Origin: Bacteroidales bacterium
Lineage (GTDB): Bacteria; Bacteroidota; Bacteroidia; Bacteroidales; UBA932
DNA: 43,950 nucleotides
Assembly (NCBI GenBank): GCA_015060255.1
Contig: SUYV01000013.1
Coordinates: forward strand, 1 to 43,950
Reading direction: 5' to 3'
The notes beneath the pieces were generated by a model that worked only from the letters and a program-made list of their open reading frames with translations, did no database searches and had not been told where the DNA came from. A program made the position numbers and the translations under genes. Of the stretch, positions 1 to 8,808 are shown in pieces (positions within the stretch are counted from its first letter, which is position 1; each line of letters opens with the position of its first letter).

Positions 1-115
1 AGCCTTGGGTAGCCTGTCTGACGGCAGCCCCTGGTCGAAAACCAAAGTCAGACTAAGCGTGTAGAAAGCTGTCTGGTGCGGTGTTTGGACGGCGGTTCGA
101 GTCCGCCCATCTCCA
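1..115 (+). ncRNA. ssrA: tmRNA, 3' portion (partial)
   Basis: This is the 3' end of transfer-messenger RNA, which rescues stalled ribosomes and tags incomplete proteins for degradation. The sequence shows the conserved CTAAGCGTGTAGAAAGC-type stretch before the tRNA-like domain, then a T-arm (GGCGG, TTCGAGT loop, CCGCC) and the 3' acceptor strand CATCTCC with discriminator A at 115. The terminal CCA is not encoded; the next bases are CAACA. The 5' acceptor strand, the tag-peptide reading frame and the first pseudoknots lie upstream of the window, so the tag sequence cannot be read. A strong terminator follows five bases later. Confidence 0.88.
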
Positions 116-119
116 CAAC

Positions 120-153
120 AAAAGAGGCTACGGGATTTCCGTAGCCTCTTTTT
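120..153. terminator. Bidirectional intrinsic terminator
   Basis: A perfect 14-base stem (AAAAGAGGCTACGG with CCGTAGCCTCTTTT) closes a five-base loop and is followed by a T run on the plus strand, so it ends tmRNA. The complementary strand also ends in T-rich sequence and lies 18 bases past the bactofilin stop codon, so it probably ends the secA-bactofilin message too. Confidence 0.9.
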
Positions 154-170
154 GTCTCATAGTCGATAAT

Positions 171-605
171 TTAGTTTGCTCTGACCTGCTGACCAGCCTG
201 CGCCGGCTTCACCTGGGGAGCGACCTCAACACCGGAGAGTTTTGCAAACTCTGTCTCAGTGATGGTCTTGCAGTTGCCGTTGAATGTAGAGCCAAGCTCC
301 ACAGCAAGTCTGCGGATGTTAAGATTTCCAGTAACGACACATCCCTCCTTGAGAGTAAGGGTATCCTTCACATAAAGGTTGCCCTCGACCTTTCCCCAGA
401 GGTCGATGTTGTCACATACGATATCACCTTTCACAACTGCAGTATCGCCAAGAACTACGCGTCCCTTGGAGACGATCTTTCCTTCGAATGTTCCGTCGAT
501 ACGGATGTCAGTAGGAGACGAGAGTTCTCCCTTGATGACAGTACCTGCAGAAATGCGGCTGATCGAATTTACATTTACCATAGGTTCTGATTTTGCCATA
601 TTCAT
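171..605 (-). CDS. Bactofilin-like polymer-forming cytoskeletal protein
   Basis: A 144-residue bactofilin (polymer-forming cytoskeletal family, formerly CcmA-like). Family members self-assemble into filaments at the inner face of the membrane and act in cell shape or wall placement. The central part, about residues 18-110, is a short-period beta-helix pattern of G-x-[ILV]-x-[GSN] turns (KGELSS, DGTFEGKIVS, KGDIVCDNIDLWGKVEGNLYVKD). It is flanked by a short polar N-terminus and an unstructured Pro/Gln-rich tail, which is the normal layout. The ATG at 605 is used; a second at 599 (MAKSE) is equally possible. It lies downstream of secA on the same strand with no visible promoter of its own, so read-through from secA is likely. 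The gap between the two genes holds a tandem repeat. Confidence 0.88.
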   Translation of the reverse strand: MNMAKSEPMVNVNSISRISAGTVIKGELSSPTDIRIDGTFEGKIVSKGRVVLGDTAVVKGDIVCDNIDLWGKVEGNLYVKDTLTLKEGCVVTGNLNIRRLAVELGSTFNGNCKTITETEFAKLSGVEVAPQVKPAQAGQQVRAN

Positions 606-637
606 ATTCTGTTTTTAATTATTTTCATAGATTCCTC

Positions 638-683
638 GACTACGCTCGGAATGACAGACTGACTACGCTCGGAATGACAGACT
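638..683. repeat. Two exact 23-bp tandem copies of a dispersed repeat
   Basis: Positions 638-660 and 661-683 are identical 23-base units containing CTACGCTCGGAATGACAG. The left copy is preceded by ATTCCTC, completing a longer form of the motif. The right copy runs into the secA stop codon (682-684, TAG on the minus strand). A close variant, with CTTCGCTCGAAATGACAG, occurs inside the transporter gene at 29850-29877. The unit is partly self-complementary (TCGA...CTCGG type). Confidence 0.85.
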
Positions 684-3600
684 ATGCCTGCGCCTTGCCG
701 TGACAGTTCTTGAACTTCTTGCCCGAGCCGCATGGACATGGGTCATTACGACCCACCTGCTTCTCAACGTGAACCGGCATCTTGCTCTTAGGCTCACCGC
801 TGTTTGTGACAAGGTCTGTCCTGCTTGTGTTCATCTGGCTCATATCGGTCCTGCGAGGCTGGGCCGGAGTACGTGCAGCCTGATCGGCATCCCTGAGCGG
901 AATAAAGGCCCTGAGAAGGAATGCAACAACATCCTTGTTAAGTTCCTCGAGCATCTGGCTGAAGAGGTTGAAACTCTCGAACTTGTAGATAAGAAGCGGA
1001 TCCTTCTGCTCGTATGTAGCATTCTGAACGGACTGCTTGAGGTCATCCATATCACGGAGATGCTCCTTCCAGCACTCGTCGATACGATAGAGGGTAATGC
1101 TCTTGCTGATCGCACGGAGAAGTTCACGACCTTCAGACTCGACTGTCTTCTTGATATTGAGCACGATAGGATAAACCTTTCTTCCGTCGGAAACAGGGAT
1201 ACGGATCATCGCATCATCCGGCATTGCGGCATTCTTCTCGGCAATATCCCTGAGGATAGGCATGGTCCTCTGAAGGATGACATCCATACGGCGACGCTGT
1301 GTCACGATCATGTTGTCATACAGCTTTTCGGCGATATCCTTAGGGTTTGCCTTGGAATAATATTCCTCATCAAATCCAGGCTCGATCGAGAGTGACGACA
1401 TGACATACTCGCTGAAATCCTCGAAAGGCATTTCCTCCGCCCTGTCAGCAACGATCTGGGCAAGATCCTGCATCATGTTCATGACATCGATCTCTACTCT
1501 TTCACCTGAAAGCGCATTACGTCTCTTGGTATAGATGACCTCTCTCTGAGAGTTCATCACGTCGTCATACTCAAGGAGTCTCTTACGTATACCGAAGTTG
1601 TTCTCCTCTACCTTCTTCTGAGCCCTCTCGATAGAGCTGCTGAGCATGCTGTGCTCGAGAGCCTCGCCTTCTTCCATACCGAGTCTGTCAACAACGCCGG
1701 CAATCCTCTCAGAGCCGAACAGACGCATGAGCTTATCCTCGAGAGACACATAGAAGATTGAAGAACCCGGGTCTCCCTGACGTCCTGAACGTCCACGGAG
1801 CTGACGGTCAACTCGACGGCTGTCATGACGCTCAGTACCGATGATGGCGAGACCGCCCGCCGCCTTCACTTCCTCAGGAAGCTTGATATCTGTACCACGA
1901 CCTGCCATATTGGTAGCGATGGTCACCGTACCAGGCTCTCCCGCATATTTAACCACCTCAGCCTCACGTGCATGCTGTTTTGCATTGAGTACCTGATGCT
2001 GGATGCCACGAAGACGGAGCATACGGCTGAGGAGCTCGGAAGTCTCCACATCGGTTGTTCCGACCAGCACTGGCCTTCCCTCCTTCGTAAGCTCGATCAC
2101 CTTTGCGATCACAGCTTCATATTTAGCCTTCTTTGTCTTGTATATCAGGTCATTCTGGTCGATACGAGCAATAGGCCTGTTTGTAGGGATCACCACTACA
2201 TCAAGCTTGTAGATTGACCAGAACTCGCCAGCCTCAGTCTCAGCAGTACCTGTCATACCTGAAAGCTTGTGATACATACGGAAGTAGTTCTGGAGGGTGA
2301 TGGTCGCAAATGTCTGGGTCGCAGCCTCGACCTTCACGTTTTCCTTGGCTTCGACAGCCTGATGGAGACCGTCGCTCCAACGACGACCTTCCATGATACG
2401 TCCGGTCTGCTCGTCAACGATCTTGATCTTGCCGTCCTGGATGATATAATCGATCTCCTTATCGAACATTGTATATGCCTTAAGGAGCTGGTTCACCGTA
2501 TGTACACGTTCTGACTTGAGAGCAAAGTCAGCATAGATCTCATCTTTCCTGATCTGCTTCTCTTCGAGAGAAAGCGACGAATCCTTCTGGACCTCAGCCA
2601 CCGATGCTCCCACATCAGGAAGGACGAAGAATGCAGGGTCCGAGAGATTGCCTGTAATAAGGTCGCGTCCCTTGTCGGTCATATCCACAGAGTGCTGCTT
2701 TTCGCTGATGACAAAGTAAAGTTCATCAGTAATGAAAGGCATCTCACGCTCGTTATCCTGGATATAGTAGTTCTCCACCTTCTGGAGGAGCTGCTTCATA
2801 CCTGGCTCGCTGAGGAACTTGATGAGAGGCTTATACTTAGGATATCCCTTGTAAGCCCTGAAAAGAAGCACACCGCCATTCTTCTCGTTACCTTCAGCAA
2901 TAAGTTTCTTAGCCTCGTTGAGGAGAGAATTCACAAGAGTCTTCTGGGCTGAATACAGACGTTCCACCAACGGCTTGAATTCAACGAACTGCTGGTCCTC
3001 ACCCTTAGGTACAGGACCTGAGATGATCAGAGGAGTACGGGCATCATCGATGAGGACGGAGTCAACCTCGTCGACGATTGCGAAGTGATGCTTACGCTGC
3101 ACGAGGTCCCCCATTGATACCGCCATATTGTCACGGAGGTAGTCGAAACCGAATTCGTTGTTTGTTCCGAAGGTGATGTTGCATGCATACGCCTTTTTTC
3201 TTGCGTCACTGTTAGGCTGATGCTTGTCGATACAGTCTACCGAAAGGCCGTGGAACATATAGAGAGGTCCCATCCACTCTGAGTCTCGCTTTGAGAGGTA
3301 GTCGTTGACAGTAACCACATGAACGCCTTTGCCGGCCAATGCATTGAGGAAGACAGGAAGTGTTGCCACGAGGGTCTTTCCTTCTCCTGTCGCCATCTCC
3401 GCAATCTTTCCCTGGTGGAGGACGATACCACCGATAAGCTGCACGTCATAATGTACCATATCCCAGGTAACCTCATTACCGCCGGCCATCCAGTGGTTCT
3501 GCCAGATTGCATATTTACCTTCGATCCTGACAAATTCCTTTGTAGCACTGAGGTCACGGTCAAACTGTGTGGCAGTGACAGCAATCTCAGGATTCTCCTT

Positions 3601-3966
3601 GAAGCGGCGGGCTGTAGACTTCATGATCGCAAAAGCCTCAGGAAGTATCTCATCAAGAACAGTCTCGATGGTAGCATCCACCTTCTTGACGAGCTTGTCT
3701 GACTCAGTCGCGAGGGCTTCCTTCTCCTTGAGCGGAAGATCCTTCTCGAGATCGATCCTGATCTGGGCTATCCTTTCCTCATCCTTGGCGATCGCAGTCT
3801 TGATCCTATCCTTAAGCTCGTCGCATTTTGCTCTGAGCTCATCATCCGAAAGCTTGTCGATGACATCATATGCAGCAAGAACCTTGTTGAGGGTCGGTTT
3901 CAACTGCTTCATGTCACGTTCGGCCTTAGTACCGAAAATCTTCTTGAAAACGTCTGTAAATGACAT
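682..3966 (-). CDS. secA: Protein translocase ATPase SecA
   Basis: SecA is the motor that drives unfolded preproteins through the SecYEG channel at the inner membrane. The 1094-residue product is longer than the roughly 900 residues of E. coli SecA, which is usual for Bacteroidetes because of a large insertion in the preprotein cross-linking region (about residues 340-500 here). Visible landmarks are the Walker A motif [14 protein letters not shown] (about 191-204), [20 protein letters not shown], the second nucleotide-binding region with [12 protein letters not shown] and [12 protein letters not shown], and a C-terminal zinc motif with C1077, C1079, C1088 and H1089. Transcription starts from a strong promoter at 4027-4057. 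The resulting leader is very short and begins with a stable hairpin. The stop codon overlaps a dispersed repeat. Confidence 0.98.
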   Translation of the reverse strand: MSFTDVFKKIFGTKAERDMKQLKPTLNKVLAAYDVIDKLSDDELRAKCDELKDRIKTAIAKDEERIAQIRIDLEKDLPLKEKEALATESDKLVKKVDATIETVLDEILPEAFAIMKSTARRFKENPEIAVTATQFDRDLSATKEFVRIEGKYAIWQNHWMAGGNEVTWDMVHYDVQLIGGIVLHQGKIAEMATGEGKTLVATLPVFLNALAGKGVHVVTVNDYLSKRDSEWMGPLYMFHGLSVDCIDKHQPNSDARKKAYACNITFGTNNEFGFDYLRDNMAVSMGDLVQRKHHFAIVDEVDSVLIDDARTPLIISGPVPKGEDQQFVEFKPLVERLYSAQKTLVNSLLNEAKKLIAEGNEKNGGVLLFRAYKGYPKYKPLIKFLSEPGMKQLLQKVENYYIQDNEREMPFITDELYFVISEKQHSVDMTDKGRDLITGNLSDPAFFVLPDVGASVAEVQKDSSLSLEEKQIRKDEIYADFALKSERVHTVNQLLKAYTMFDKEIDYIIQDGKIKIVDEQTGRIMEGRRWSDGLHQAVEAKENVKVEAATQTFATITLQNYFRMYHKLSGMTGTAETEAGEFWSIYKLDVVVIPTNRPIARIDQNDLIYKTKKAKYEAVIAKVIELTKEGRPVLVGTTDVETSELLSRMLRLRGIQHQVLNAKQHAREAEVVKYAGEPGTVTIATNMAGRGTDIKLPEEVKAAGGLAIIGTERHDSRRVDRQLRGRSGRQGDPGSSIFYVSLEDKLMRLFGSERIAGVVDRLGMEEGEALEHSMLSSSIERAQKKVEENNFGIRKRLLEYDDVMNSQREVIYTKRRNALSGERVEIDVMNMMQDLAQIVADRAEEMPFEDFSEYVMSSLSIEPGFDEEYYSKANPKDIAEKLYDNMIVTQRRRMDVILQRTMPILRDIAEKNAAMPDDAMIRIPVSDGRKVYPIVLNIKKTVESEGRELLRAISKSITLYRIDECWKEHLRDMDDLKQSVQNATYEQKDPLLIYKFESFNLFSQMLEELNKDVVAFLLRAFIPLRDADQAARTPAQPRRTDMSQMNTSRTDLVTNSGEPKSKMPVHVEKQVGRNDPCPCGSGKKFKNCHGKAQA

Positions 3967-3988
3967 ATTGTATAGTTTTTATATTCTT

Positions 3989-4025
3989 AAAAAGGTTGTT
4001 TGCGCACCTTCGGCACAAACAACCT
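3989..4025 (-). terminator. Hairpin with U-run between barrel gene and secA
   Basis: Read on the minus strand, a perfect 10-base stem (AGGTTGTTTG with CAAACAACCT, 13-base loop) is followed directly by TTTTT. It has the form of an intrinsic terminator for the upstream barrel gene and rfb operon. It also lies inside the secA leader: the secA -7 box ends at 4027, so the message should start within a few bases of the hairpin's first arm. It may therefore serve as both an upstream terminator and a 5'-end structure on secA mRNA. Confidence 0.75.
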
Positions 4026-4026
4026 A

Positions 4027-4057
4027 CAAAAATAATGAAAAATAGTCATTTAGCAAA
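4027..4057 (-). promoter_or_regulatory. secA promoter (Bacteroidetes type)
   Basis: On the minus strand TTTG (4057-4054) is followed after 19 bases by TATTTTTG (4034-4027), matching the TTTG / TAnnTTTG pattern of Bacteroidetes primary-sigma promoters. The start site should be near 4020-4024, about 55 bases before the secA ATG. Confidence 0.7.
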
Positions 4058-4087
4058 ATTCAGACATTTTCGTCTGACATTTTGGCA

Positions 4088-4882
4088 CTAGAATCTGACA
4101 GCGGCAGTAAGAACGAACTGTCCGCGTCTCATCTTGAGGTCGCGGGCTACATCACCCTTGTATCTGTTTATCAGTCCCCATTCGTATCCCAGACGCACCT
4201 CGAGGATTTCAAAGAAGTCTGCTCCCAAAGAAGCGCCTACAAGGACGTCAAACCTTCTGATCTTGCTTTCCGGAAGCATTCCGCTGCTTTTCATCCAATC
4301 TTCCACATCGAAGAGTTCTGATACATCAGACCCCTTGAACTGTCCCTTATAAGCATTATAAGTGGCAGTACTTGTAAGATCGCTCGATATCCTTGTACGG
4401 TATTTCATCTTGGACGAAAGACCGAAAAGCAAGGTAGGACCAGCCTCAACCGCCAAACCGATATTATGAGTTATCGGATAGGTGTATTTGAGAGTGACAG
4501 GAATGCCCAGGAAATGTTCTGTCCTGTCTCCTACCACCCTTGCCACCAGGTCAGATGCAGGGACTCTGACGTTCTCATCGTTTGCATCATTCTGATAATA
4601 ATATTCGAGACCTGTCTGGAAATAAAGCGCAAACGGAACAAGCATGAAGTCCTTGGTCAGTCCCAGTGTGAATCCATCAAGTCCTGCGGAATTCTCCACT
4701 TCATCCGAGGCCCAGTCTGTCGTCCTGTATGTTGAATGGACATATCCGAAATCAATGCCGAATCCACGTGCAGCCGGTGAATGCGGACGCAACGAAGGTC
4801 TGTGACGCTCAACCTGAGCCGAGGCATCAAAAGAGGCAAGCAGCAACATAGCCGCAAACGCCAATATGATACGATGTTTCAT
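4088..4882 (-). CDS. Outer-membrane beta-barrel protein
   Basis: A 264-residue protein with a cleavable signal peptide ending near FDASA-QVERH. The mature part alternates polar and hydrophobic residues in strands typical of an eight-stranded PorT/OmpA-like barrel (FGIDFGYVHSTY, LYFQTGLEYYYQ, VTLKYTYPI, VRLGYEWGLINRY), and it ends in an aromatic residue (AAVRF), the usual signal for barrel assembly. No enzyme motif is visible and the role is unknown. It follows rfbB by 18 bases on the same strand and is probably the last gene of the pdxA-rfb operon. A U-tailed hairpin follows its stop codon after about 60 bases. Confidence 0.75.
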   Translation of the reverse strand: MKHRIILAFAAMLLLASFDASAQVERHRPSLRPHSPAARGFGIDFGYVHSTYRTTDWASDEVENSAGLDGFTLGLTKDFMLVPFALYFQTGLEYYYQNDANDENVRVPASDLVARVVGDRTEHFLGIPVTLKYTYPITHNIGLAVEAGPTLLFGLSSKMKYRTRISSDLTSTATYNAYKGQFKGSDVSELFDVEDWMKSSGMLPESKIRRFDVLVGASLGADFFEILEVRLGYEWGLINRYKGDVARDLKMRRGQFVLTAAVRF

Positions 4883-4900
4883 AGTATTATGTTTTAAAGA

Positions 4901-5980
4901 TTATCTATCCTTGTACATACTGTCATAGTATGTCATATAATCACCGCTTGTCACACGGTCCATCCATTCCTGATGATCAAGATACCATCTGACGGTCTTC
5001 TCGATGCCCTCTTCAAACTGGAGGGACGGCTCCCATCCGAGTTCCTTGTGAAGCTTGGTTGAATCGATTGCATAGCGGAGGTCATGTCCTGCCCTGTCAG
5101 TGACATATGTGATGAGCCCGAGGCTATGGCCTTCAGGATTACCGAGGAGTCGGTCCACAGCAGCTATCATGACCTTGATAAGGTCTATGTTCTTCCACTC
5201 GTTGAATCCGCCGATATTATATGTATCGCCATCTTTTCCCTTATGGAAAATCAGGTCAATTGCACGGGCATGGTCCTCCACAAAGAGCCAGTCACGCACA
5301 TTCTCACCCTTTCCATATACAGGAAGAGGTCTTCCGTGACGGATATTGTTGATAAAGAGCGGTATAAGCTTCTCAGGGAACTGATATGGTCCGTAATTGT
5401 TCGAGCAGTTTGAAATCACTGTCGGCAATCCGTATGTATCATGGAACGCACGTACGAAATGGTCGGACGATGCCTTGGATGCGCTGTACGGACTGTGCGG
5501 GTCATACTTCGTAGTTTCCGTGAAGAAGGATCCGTCCATCTGGAGAGCCCCGTAAACCTCATCGGTGCTCACATGATAGAATCTGCAGTTCCTGGTCCTG
5601 TCGGCCTCCTTGCCCAGCCAGTGCTCCTTGGCAGCCTGAAGAAGGGTAAGCGTTCCCATCACATTAGTGCGGGCGAATGTAAAAGGATCCTTGATGGACC
5701 TGTCCACATGGCTCTCCGCAGCAAGATGGATCACGCCATCCACCTGGTAATCGGTAAATATGGCCGAAACCCTGTCGTAGTCGCAGATATCCGCCTTTAC
5801 AAAGACATAGTTAGGACATTCCTCCACATCCTTGAGATTCTCAAGGTTTCCGGCATAGGTCAATGCATCAAGGTTGATGATCCTGTAGTCAGGATACCTG
5901 TTCACCATGAGCCTTACAACGTGACTGCCGATAAAGCCGGCTCCACCTGTCACCAGTATGTTTCTACTGAATCCGTTCAT
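4901..5980 (-). CDS. rfbB: dTDP-glucose 4,6-dehydratase
   Basis: RfbB/RmlB converts dTDP-glucose to dTDP-4-keto-6-deoxyglucose, the second step towards dTDP-L-rhamnose. The 359-residue product begins with the NAD-binding motif VTGGAGFIGSHVV of extended short-chain dehydrogenases, carries the family STDEVYG motif (catalytic Asp-Glu pair) and the YSASKAS Tyr-x-x-x-Lys pair, and contains the substrate-binding NCSNNYGPYQFPEKLIP segment. Length is normal for the family. It starts five bases after the rfbD stop, so translation of the two is probably linked. It is the fourth of four adjacent rfb genes. Confidence 0.97.
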   Translation of the reverse strand: MNGFSRNILVTGGAGFIGSHVVRLMVNRYPDYRIINLDALTYAGNLENLKDVEECPNYVFVKADICDYDRVSAIFTDYQVDGVIHLAAESHVDRSIKDPFTFARTNVMGTLTLLQAAKEHWLGKEADRTRNCRFYHVSTDEVYGALQMDGSFFTETTKYDPHSPYSASKASSDHFVRAFHDTYGLPTVISNCSNNYGPYQFPEKLIPLFINNIRHGRPLPVYGKGENVRDWLFVEDHARAIDLIFHKGKDGDTYNIGGFNEWKNIDLIKVMIAAVDRLLGNPEGHSLGLITYVTDRAGHDLRYAIDSTKLHKELGWEPSLQFEEGIEKTVRWYLDHQEWMDRVTSGDYMTYYDSMYKDR

Positions 5981-5985
5981 ATCGT

Positions 5986-6864
5986 TTATTCTTCTGTATT
6001 CATATATTCATTTACCGCCATCACCAGTGAATCCCTCCAGTGAGGTATCTCAATACCGAATGTCCCGCGTACCTTGGCCTTATCGAGCACAGAATAGTGC
6101 GGACGTTTGGCAGGGGTAGGATAATCCTCAGTCCTGCAAGGCATTACATTGCATGTATGACCGACAAGAGAATTTATTTCTTTTGCGAAATCATACCAGG
6201 AGCACACGCCCTCATCCGTATAGTGATATATTCCGGTTCTGTCAAGGAGGCCGTTTTCAATGATATGGCTGATGAGATATGCGAGGTCGCCGGCATATGT
6301 CGGAGTTCCCGTCTGGTCGAACACCACCTTCATCTGAGGAAGTTCTGCAGTCTTATTGACCATTGTCAGGAAGAAATTCCTGCCTGAAAGACTGTATAGC
6401 CATGCAGTACGGAAGATCATGTATCTGCATCCTGATTCCTGTACGAGTCTTTCTCCCTCAAGCTTGGTCCTGCCGTATGCCCCTGTCGGAGCAGGAAGAC
6501 AGTCTTCCCTATATGGCACAGTGGAAGTTCCGTCGAAGACATAGTCCGTAGAGACATGGATCAGTAGAGCATCTGCCTTTGCAGCTGCAGATGCAAGTAT
6601 TCCCGCTGCAGCAGCATTTATCTGTCGGGCGGATTCTTCGTCAGACTCAGCCTTGTTGACATCGGTATATGCCGCACAGTTGACTATCACATCCACGTCC
6701 TTGCCGACAAATGCATCGACAGCATCTGCATCAGTTATGTCAAGAAGACTCACATTATCCGTCGCACGGATATCCGTGAACACGAATTCATGCTCTGAAC
6801 CGGCAGCAAGTTTCATGATTTCCTGTCCCAGCTGGCCCAGCGCTCCTGTTACTACTATTTTCAT
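5986..6864 (-). CDS. rfbD: dTDP-4-dehydrorhamnose reductase
   Basis: RfbD/RmlD carries out the last step of dTDP-L-rhamnose synthesis, the NAD(P)H-dependent reduction of dTDP-4-keto-rhamnose. The 292-residue protein shows an N-terminal dinucleotide-binding motif (VTGALGQLGQEI), the STDYVFDG motif with the catalytic Ser/Thr, and a YGRTKLEGE Tyr-x-x-x-Lys pair. Its ATG overlaps the rfbC stop codon (6861-6864), a common form of translational coupling. Confidence 0.96.
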   Translation of the reverse strand: MKIVVTGALGQLGQEIMKLAAGSEHEFVFTDIRATDNVSLLDITDADAVDAFVGKDVDVIVNCAAYTDVNKAESDEESARQINAAAAGILASAAAKADALLIHVSTDYVFDGTSTVPYREDCLPAPTGAYGRTKLEGERLVQESGCRYMIFRTAWLYSLSGRNFFLTMVNKTAELPQMKVVFDQTGTPTYAGDLAYLISHIIENGLLDRTGIYHYTDEGVCSWYDFAKEINSLVGHTCNVMPCRTEDYPTPAKRPHYSVLDKAKVRGTFGIEIPHWRDSLVMAVNEYMNTEE

Positions 6865-7406
6865 TTTGTTGACAATTCCTTTAAGGTCGGATGACGCCTG
6901 TCCTTATCCGACAATATGACCTTATCTTCCGGTATACGCCAGTCAATGGCAAGGTCTGCGTCATTCCACAGAACCGCTCCTTCGCTGTGAGGAGCATAAT
7001 ATTCATCACATTTATACTGGAACACAGCTTCTTCCGAAAGGACGCTGAAGCCATGTGCAAAACCTTTAGGAATGAACATCTGTCTATGATTCTCTTCCGA
7101 AAGTTCCACAGCGCAATGCTTTCCATAAGTCGGAGAGCCCTCCCTCAGATCAACGGCGACATCCAGAACCTTACCCTTGACAACCCTGACCAGCTTGGCC
7201 TGGGCATGGGGCGGTTTCTGGAAATGCAACCCTCTTACGACTCCGTAGCATGACTTGCTTTCATTATCCTGCACAAAGTTCACCAGCCCGATCTTCTCAT
7301 CGAATTCCTTCTGTGAAAATGATTCGAAGAAATATCCTCGGCTGTCTCCGAAGATCCTGGGTTCAATGATCCAAAGTCCCTCTATTCCAGTTTCTATTAT
7401 ATTCAT
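6861..7406 (-). CDS. rfbC: dTDP-4-dehydrorhamnose 3,5-epimerase
   Basis: RfbC/RmlC epimerises C3 and C5 of dTDP-4-keto-6-deoxyglucose. The 181-residue protein is a single cupin domain of normal length. It shows the N-terminal EPRIFGDSRGYFFESF segment, the GVVRGLHFQ motif with the catalytic His, the KLVRVVKGKVLDVAVDLR strand pair, and FIPKGFAHGF with the second conserved His region. It lies four bases after rfbA and overlaps rfbD, so all four rhamnose genes should be co-translated. Confidence 0.97.
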   Translation of the reverse strand: MNIIETGIEGLWIIEPRIFGDSRGYFFESFSQKEFDEKIGLVNFVQDNESKSCYGVVRGLHFQKPPHAQAKLVRVVKGKVLDVAVDLREGSPTYGKHCAVELSEENHRQMFIPKGFAHGFSVLSEEAVFQYKCDEYYAPHSEGAVLWNDADLAIDWRIPEDKVILSDKDRRHPTLKELSTK

Positions 7407-7410
7407 ATAC

Positions 7411-8289
7411 TTACTTGCTTTCAGCCAGTCTGAGCAGATACTGGCCGTAAGGATTCTTCACCATAGGAGCCGCAAGCTCGCGAAGCTTGTCAGCAGTTAT
7501 CCAGCCCTGTTCATATGCAATTCCCTCAAGACAGGCAATCTTAAGCCCCTGCCTCTTCTCGATGACTTCAATGAAGGTAGATGCCTCCGAAAGAGAATCA
7601 TGCGTACCTGTGTCGAGCCACGCAAACCCTTTGCCCATAGTCTCCACCTGGAGTTCTCCGGCCTCAAGGAAGTCCTGGTTCACAGAAGTGATTTCAAGCT
7701 CTCCCCTCGCAGACGGCCTGATGGATTTTGCAACCTCAACAACTCTGTTAGGATAGAAATAAAGTCCTACGACAGCGTAGTTCGACTTCGGCTGCTTAGG
7801 TTTTTCCTCTATGCTTATACAGCGTCCGTCCTTGTCGAACTCCGCCACTCCATATCTCTCAGGGTCGCTTACCCAGTAGCCAAAGACAGTGGCAAGCCCC
7901 TCTTCTTCTGCCCTTTTCCTGGCATTTACCAGCAAGGATTCAAGTCCGTTTCCGTGGAATATGTTATCACCGAGGACCATACATACGGAATCATCGCCGA
8001 TGAATTCTTCTCCGATTATGAAAGCCTGGGCCAGTCCGTCAGGAGATGGCTGCTCCGCATAGGAGAATTTCACTCCATAGTCGCTTCCGTCGCCTAGAAG
8101 ACGCTTGAAAGCCGGCAGGTCAACCGGTGTCGAAATCACAAGGATGTCCTTGATTCCAGCCTGCATCAGCACAGACACAGGATAATACACCATAGGTTTG
8201 TCGAAGATAGGAATCAGCTGCTTGCTGATGCCCTTGGTAATAGGATAGAGGCGGGTACCGCTTCCTCCAGCCAGAACTATTCCTTTCAT
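7411..8289 (-). CDS. rfbA: Glucose-1-phosphate thymidylyltransferase
   Basis: RfbA/RmlA joins dTTP and glucose-1-phosphate to make dTDP-glucose, the entry step of the rhamnose pathway and normally its feedback-controlled step. The 292-residue product has the nucleotidyltransferase signature [20 protein letters not shown] at the N-terminus, followed by [12 protein letters not shown], the LGDNIF metal site and the sugar-binding GLAQAF and EEKP segments. Length is typical. It begins one base after the rnhA stop. Confidence 0.98.
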   Translation of the reverse strand: MKGIVLAGGSGTRLYPITKGISKQLIPIFDKPMVYYPVSVLMQAGIKDILVISTPVDLPAFKRLLGDGSDYGVKFSYAEQPSPDGLAQAFIIGEEFIGDDSVCMVLGDNIFHGNGLESLLVNARKRAEEEGLATVFGYWVSDPERYGVAEFDKDGRCISIEEKPKQPKSNYAVVGLYFYPNRVVEVAKSIRPSARGELEITSVNQDFLEAGELQVETMGKGFAWLDTGTHDSLSEASTFIEVIEKRQGLKIACLEGIAYEQGWITADKLRELAAPMVKNPYGQYLLRLAESK

Positions 8290-8290
8290 A

Positions 8291-8803
8291 TTATATCAGA
8301 GTATGATCGTTTTCATTTCCATAACCGGGATCAGGAGGCAGTTCCCTGCCAGCCGCCACTGCTCCCGCACCTGCAGCCACCGCCAATGCATCGCATCTTT
8401 CGTTCTCAGGATGACCGGCATGGCCCTTTATCCAATGGAACGCAACCCTGTGCTTCTTCAGAAGCGGAGCAAAACGCATCCACAGATCCGGATTCTTCAC
8501 CTTGGCGAACCCTTTCCTTATCCAGCCGTCAAGCCAGCCCTTGTTTATGGCATTCACAACATATGAAGAATCGCTGAACACATGCACTTCGGCATTGTCC
8601 CATCTGATGGCCTCAAGTCCCTTGATCACAGCCAGGAGCTCCATCCTGTTGTTTGTCGTCAGGCTGAATCCTTCAGACATCTCCATCTCACGTCCGGCAC
8701 ATTTAAGGACAACTCCATAACCTCCCGGACCGGGATTGCCGCTGGATGCACCATCCGTGTATAGGAATATCGGCGGTCTCGCCTGCTGATCTGCAGCTGC
8801 CAT
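8291..8803 (-). CDS. rnhA: Ribonuclease HI
   Basis: RNase HI cuts the RNA strand of RNA-DNA hybrids in the cytoplasm, removing primers and R-loops. All four acidic active-site residues can be placed: Asp in [14 protein letters not shown], Glu in NNRMELLA, Asp in VFSDSSYV and Asp in [11 protein letters not shown]. The 170-residue length suits a single catalytic domain with a short C-terminal tail ([12 protein letters not shown]) and no N-terminal hybrid-binding domain. It sits between pdxA and rfbA with gaps of only five and one bases, so it is part of the same operon although its role is unrelated. Confidence 0.96.
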   Translation of the reverse strand: MAAADQQARPPIFLYTDGASSGNPGPGGYGVVLKCAGREMEMSEGFSLTTNNRMELLAVIKGLEAIRWDNAEVHVFSDSSYVVNAINKGWLDGWIRKGFAKVKNPDLWMRFAPLLKKHRVAFHWIKGHAGHPENERCDALAVAAGAGAVAAGRELPPDPGYGNENDHTLI

Positions 8804-8808
8804 ATCGC

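Noticed and set aside
4061..4076. Short stem CAGAC-GTCTG upstream of the secA promoter
   Set aside because: Only five base pairs, with no T run on the relevant side; it may arise by chance.
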